Source: Phosphoribacter sp964558825 (GTDB taxonomy: Bacteria; Actinomycetota; Actinomycetes; Actinomycetales; Dermatophilaceae). From it: 23,401 nt of DNA. Under the pieces are notes generated by a model. That model ran no database searches and was not told the DNA's origin. It saw nothing but the letters and a program-made list of their open reading frames with translations. Positions 20,447 to 23,401 of the stretch are shown here, in pieces. Each line of letters starts with the position of its first letter. Position 1 is the stretch's first letter. The DNA lies in NCBI GenBank assembly GCA_964558825.1, contig CAZLGB010000032.1:1-23401 (forward strand). Reading direction: 5' to 3'. The translations under genes were made by a program, and so were the position numbers.

Positions 20447-21760
20447 TCAGCGGGCGGGAGCGAGGAAGGCCTGAAGCAGGGCGGCATACGCCTGCTGGTC
20501 GGGCACCCCGGCGAGCTCGCGGATGCTGTGCATCGACAGCAGCGGCGCCCCGACATCGACCGTCGTCACGCCGAGCTGGCCAGCCGTGATCGGGCCGATG
20601 GTCGACCCACAGGGCAGGTCGCTGCGCGAGACGAAGACCTGCAACGCCACACCGGCCTGCGCCGCTGCGACCCGCAGCATCGCCGCGCCCACCGCATCGG
20701 TGGCATAACGCAGCTCGGTGTGGACCTTGAGGACCGGCCCCTCCCCCATCCGCACCGGGTGCTGGGGCTCGTGCAAGCCGGCGTAATTGGGGTGGGTCGC
20801 GTGCGCCATGTCAGCCGAGGCGACGGCCGAGCCGGCCAGCGCCCGCCAGAAGTCCTCCCGCGTGCCGCCCGCCGTCAGGACGATCCGCTCGAGGACCGTG
20901 GCCAGCAGCGGCGAGGCGGCGCCGCTCTCCGAGCGGCTGCCGACCTCCTCGTGGTCGAAGAGCACGATCATCGGCCGGTGCGACGGCGCCCCGCCCGAGT
21001 CGGCGACGGCGAGCAGCGCCCGCACCGCGGCATACGAGCTGGCGAGGTTGTCCAGCCGCGGCGCGGCAATGAGCTCGCGGTTGCGCCCGAGCAGCGCGGC
21101 GGGCTGCACGTCGCGCAACATCGCGTCCCAGCCGAGCACGTCGGCCGGGTCGGCACCCACCTGCTCGGCGAGGTATGCCGGGAAACTCGCCGGCTCGGCG
21201 GCGACCCCCCACAAGGGCACGAGCTGCTCTTGCGGGTTGAGCACGAGGCCGCGCTCGTTGACCCCGCGGTCGAGGTGGATGGCCAGCTGGGCGACCCGCG
21301 CCAGCGCCCGAGTGTCGTCGAAGAGTCGCGCCTGCGGACCGTCGGGCGTCTGGACGATTACCCGGCCCGCCAGGCCGAGGTCGCGATCGAGCCAGGAGGT
21401 GTAGATCGGCGGCCCGTAGGGCTCCACGCCGAGCATCTGCCAGCCGGCCTTGACGTGGTCGGGGCGCGGCTTGATCCGCAAGGTGGGCGAATCGGTGTGG
21501 GTGCCGACCAGCCGGAACGGCGTGTATGCCGTGTCCCCCTCGCGCGCGACCCAGGCCAGCAGCGCCCCGCCCCGCACGACGAGGTAGCGGCCCGGTCCGC
21601 TCGGCCAGGCGGCGGTCTCGGCGAGCTCGACGAAGCCGGCCGCCCGCAGTGCCTGGGCCGCCTGCACGACGGCGTGGAAGGCGGTCGGCGAGGAGTCGAC
21701 GAAGCTCAGCAGCCCTGCGGTGTGCTCGTCAGTGGGGATGTCTGGCTGCCTGTCGCTCAT
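20447..21760 (-). CDS. M18-family metallo-aminopeptidase (aspartyl aminopeptidase type)
   Basis: M18 enzymes are cytosolic dizinc exopeptidases, forming dodecamers, that prefer acidic N-terminal residues. The ATG at 21760-21758 gives 437 residues starting MSDRQPDIPTDEHTAGLLSF; upstream frame sequence overlaps the tuf terminator and is not coding. Expected metal and catalytic residues are all present: His88 and Asp90 (GTHTDSPTLR), Asp237 (RLDNLAS), Glu271-Glu272 (DHEEVGS), Asp317 (SADMAH) and His411 (SMHSIRE). It sits between tuf and the S10 operon, not a standard place, with its own weak ribosome binding site. The substrate range is inferred from family. Confidence 0.93.
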   Translation of the reverse strand: MSDRQPDIPTDEHTAGLLSFVDSSPTAFHAVVQAAQALRAAGFVELAETAAWPSGPGRYLVVRGGALLAWVAREGDTAYTPFRLVGTHTDSPTLRIKPRPDHVKAGWQMLGVEPYGPPIYTSWLDRDLGLAGRVIVQTPDGPQARLFDDTRALARVAQLAIHLDRGVNERGLVLNPQEQLVPLWGVAAEPASFPAYLAEQVGADPADVLGWDAMLRDVQPAALLGRNRELIAAPRLDNLASSYAAVRALLAVADSGGAPSHRPMIVLFDHEEVGSRSESGAASPLLATVLERIVLTAGGTREDFWRALAGSAVASADMAHATHPNYAGLHEPQHPVRMGEGPVLKVHTELRYATDAVGAAMLRVAAAQAGVALQVFVSRSDLPCGSTIGPITAGQLGVTTVDVGAPLLSMHSIRELAGVPDQQAYAALLQAFLAPAR

Positions 21761-21799
21761 CGACTCAGGGTAGACGTCAACGACGGAAGACGGCGAAGA

Positions 21800-21825
21800 G
21801 GGCCCGGACCAGACGGTCCGAGCCC
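21800..21825 (-). terminator. Terminator hairpin downstream of tuf
   Basis: On the minus strand GGGCTCGGACC (21825-21815) pairs with GGTCCGGGCCC (21810-21800) over 11 bp, including one G-T wobble, with a 4-nt GTCT loop. TCTTC follows. It starts 36 nt past the tuf stop and ends 40 nt before the aminopeptidase start, so it separates the two. Confidence 0.75.
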
Positions 21826-21860
21826 CCTTCGGGTGCCTCAGCGAGTGCCGAGGCGTGCGA

Positions 21861-23054
21861 TCACTTGGTGACCTTGATGACCTTGCCCGAGCCGACGGTG
21901 CGGCCACCCTCGCGGATGGAGAACGGCTGGCCGTCGTCCATGGCGATGGGCTGGATCAGGGTGACGGACATCTCGGTGTTGTCACCGGGCATGACCATCT
22001 CGGTGCCCTCGGGGAGCTTGACGACGCCGGTCACGTCCGTGGTGCGGAAGTAGAACTGCGGACGGTAGTTGTCGTAGAACGGCGTGTGACGGCCACCCTC
22101 GTCCTTGGACAGGATGTAGACCTGCGCCTCGAACTCGGTGTGCGGGGTCATCGTGCCGGGCTTGATGACGACCTGGCCGCGCTCGACGTCCTCACGCTTG
22201 ATGCCACGAAGCAGCAGGCCGACGTTCTCGCCCGCACGGGCCTCGTCGAGCAGCTTGCGGAACATCTCGACACCGGTGACGGTCGTCTTGGTCGACTTGT
22301 CGTGGATGCCGACGATCTCGACCTCCTCGTTGACCTTGAGGACACCGCGCTCGACACGGCCAGTGACGACGGTGCCACGGCCGGTGATGGTGAAGACGTC
22401 CTCGATCGGCATGAGGAAGGGCTTGTCCGTTGCACGCGCCGGCTCCGGGATGTAGGAGTCGACGGCGTCCATGAGCTCCTGGACGGTCTTGGCCCACTCG
22501 GCGTCGCCCTCGAGCGCCTTGAGCGCCGAGACGCGCACGACCGGCAGGTCGTCGCCCGGGAAGTCGTAGGAGGACAGCAGCTCGCGGACCTCCATCTCGA
22601 CGAGCTCGAGGATCTCCTCGTCGTCGACCATGTCGGTCTTGTTGAGCGCGACGACGATGTAGGGAACGCCGACCTGGCGGGCCAGCAGCACGTGCTCCTT
22701 GGTCTGGGGCATCGGGCCGTCGGTCGCCGCGACCACGAGGATGGCGCCGTCCATCTGCGCCGCACCGGTGATCATGTTCTTGATGTAGTCGGCGTGGCCG
22801 GGGCAGTCGACGTGCGCGTAGTGGCGCGCCTCGGTCTGGTACTCGACGTGCGCGATGGAGATGGTGATACCGCGCTGCCGCTCCTCAGGCGCCTTGTCGA
22901 TCTGGTCGAACGGCGTGAAGGGGTTGAGGTCCGGGAACTTGTCGTGCAGAACCTTGGTGATTGCAGCCGTCAGCGTCGTCTTGCCGTGGTCGATGTGACC
23001 GATGGTGCCGATGTTGACGTGCGGCTTGGTCCGCTCGAACTTTGCCTTCGCCAC
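21861..23054 (-). CDS. tuf: Elongation factor Tu
   Basis: EF-Tu delivers aminoacyl-tRNA to the ribosome in a GTP-dependent way. The 397-residue product starts at GTG 23054 (MAKAKFERTKPHVNIGTIGH) with a strong AGGAGGA upstream. GTP motifs are GHIDHGKT (19-26), Thr64 of switch I, DCPGH (83-87, His87 catalytic), NKTD (138-141) and SALKAL (176-181). It follows fusA after 105 bp in the usual str-operon order and ends at a hairpin terminator. No GTATGCCG occurs in it, although it is one of the longest genes here. Confidence 0.99.
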   Translation of the reverse strand: MAKAKFERTKPHVNIGTIGHIDHGKTTLTAAITKVLHDKFPDLNPFTPFDQIDKAPEERQRGITISIAHVEYQTEARHYAHVDCPGHADYIKNMITGAAQMDGAILVVAATDGPMPQTKEHVLLARQVGVPYIVVALNKTDMVDDEEILELVEMEVRELLSSYDFPGDDLPVVRVSALKALEGDAEWAKTVQELMDAVDSYIPEPARATDKPFLMPIEDVFTITGRGTVVTGRVERGVLKVNEEVEIVGIHDKSTKTTVTGVEMFRKLLDEARAGENVGLLLRGIKREDVERGQVVIKPGTMTPHTEFEAQVYILSKDEGGRHTPFYDNYRPQFYFRTTDVTGVVKLPEGTEMVMPGDNTEMSVTLIQPIAMDDGQPFSIREGGRTVGSGKVIKVTK

Positions 23055-23142
23055 TGGGGGTCCTCCTAGGACTTTCTGGTGTTACGCCGTCGACCTACAG
23101 GCAGGACGTGGCGCTTGCTTGTTTGGGTTTGGTGGCAAGCCT

Positions 23143-23158
23143 ACGGGAGTCTACCCGT
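23143..23158. other. Short hairpin in the fusA-tuf gap
   Basis: ACGGG (23143-23147) and CCCGT (23154-23158) form a 5-bp stem with a 6-nt loop immediately after the fusA stop. A longer-range GCTTGC/GCAAGC pair (23113-23118, 23135-23140) follows. Either might tune fusA-tuf readthrough. The gap shows no convincing promoter. Confidence 0.3.
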
Positions 23159-23159
23159 G

Positions 23160-23401
23160 TCACTCACCACGGGTCTTCTTGACGATCTCGTCTGCGACAT
23201 TCCGGGGAACCTCGGAGTACGAGTCGAACTGCATGGAGTAGTTGGCCCGTCCCTGAGTCTTGGACCGCAGGTCCCCGACGTAGCCGAACATCTCCGAGAG
23301 CGGCACGAGGGCACGGACGACCTTCGCGCCGGCCGCGTCCTCCATGGCCTGGATGTGCCCACGCCGGGAGTTGATGTCACCGATGACGTCGCCCATGTAC
23401 T
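23160..23401 (-). CDS. fusA: Elongation factor G, C-terminal end (runs off window)
   Basis: EF-G drives tRNA-mRNA translocation. About the last 80 residues are present, corresponding to domain V and the C-terminal helix: MGDVIGDINSRRGHIQAMED, ALVPLSEMFGYVGDLRSKTQ, and GRANYSMQFDSYSEVPRNVA. The frame stays open to the window edge, so the truncation is artificial. It precedes tuf as in a normal str operon. Confidence 0.97.
   Translation of the reverse strand, partial: YMGDVIGDINSRRGHIQAMEDAAGAKVVRALVPLSEMFGYVGDLRSKTQGRANYSMQFDSYSEVPRNVADEIVKKTRGE

Noticed and set aside
382..21531. GTATGCCG as an FtsK-orienting (KOPS) or Chi-type sequence
   Set aside because: Such words are strand biased along a replichore. 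Here copies are 13 and 13 in the two orientations, including facing pairs.

Overview
The window is about 23.4 kb of GC-rich DNA (roughly two-thirds G+C by eye). All 38 genes I can support lie on the minus strand. Gene order, GTG starts with strong AGGAGG-type ribosome binding sites, a single-zinc S14, a zinc-free S4 and an ArfABC-like locus all point to an actinobacterium. I would guess Micrococcales, possibly Intrasporangiaceae-like, but that assignment is inference from style only.

In transcription order (right to left) the layout is: the 3' end of fusA; tuf with its terminator; an M18 aminopeptidase; an EamA-type transporter; a 379-bp hairpin-rich leader; the S10 cluster (rpsJ, rplC, rplD, rplW, rplB, rpsS, rplV, rpsC, rplP, rpmC, rpsQ); the spc cluster (rplN, rplX, rplE, rpsN, rpsH, rplF, rplR, rpsE, rpmD, rplO, secY) followed by adk and map; an inserted block (arfA, arfB, arfC, a DUF1801 gene); then infA, rpmJ, rpsM, rpsK, rpsD and the 5' part of rpoA. 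Many junctions overlap by ATGA, GTGA or TGATG, so most of the S10-spc block looks translationally coupled. No rRNA, tRNA, CRISPR, insertion sequence or phage feature was found.

The genes serve translation (ribosomal proteins, IF-1, EF-Tu, EF-G), transcription (RpoA), protein export and maturation (SecY, Map) and nucleotide balance (Adk). The inserted block encodes an envelope system: a membrane-anchored BON/OmpA protein (ArfA), a 50-residue single-span peptide (ArfB) and a single-span protein with three C-terminal 'sunset' domains (ArfC).

Three things stand out. (1) The octamer GTATGCCG occurs 26 times, 13 in each orientation, where base composition predicts about one. It falls in several reading frames, is about five-fold denser between genes, and is arranged as inverted pairs around three intergenic regions. 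This resembles a DNA uptake sequence or a HIP1-type iterated word. (2) Ribosomal protein L4 carries a C-terminal extension ending in the same sunset domain that ArfC has in triplicate about 13 kb away. (3) Two intergenic leaders (upstream of rpsJ, and between rpmJ and rpsM) are packed with perfect short hairpins.
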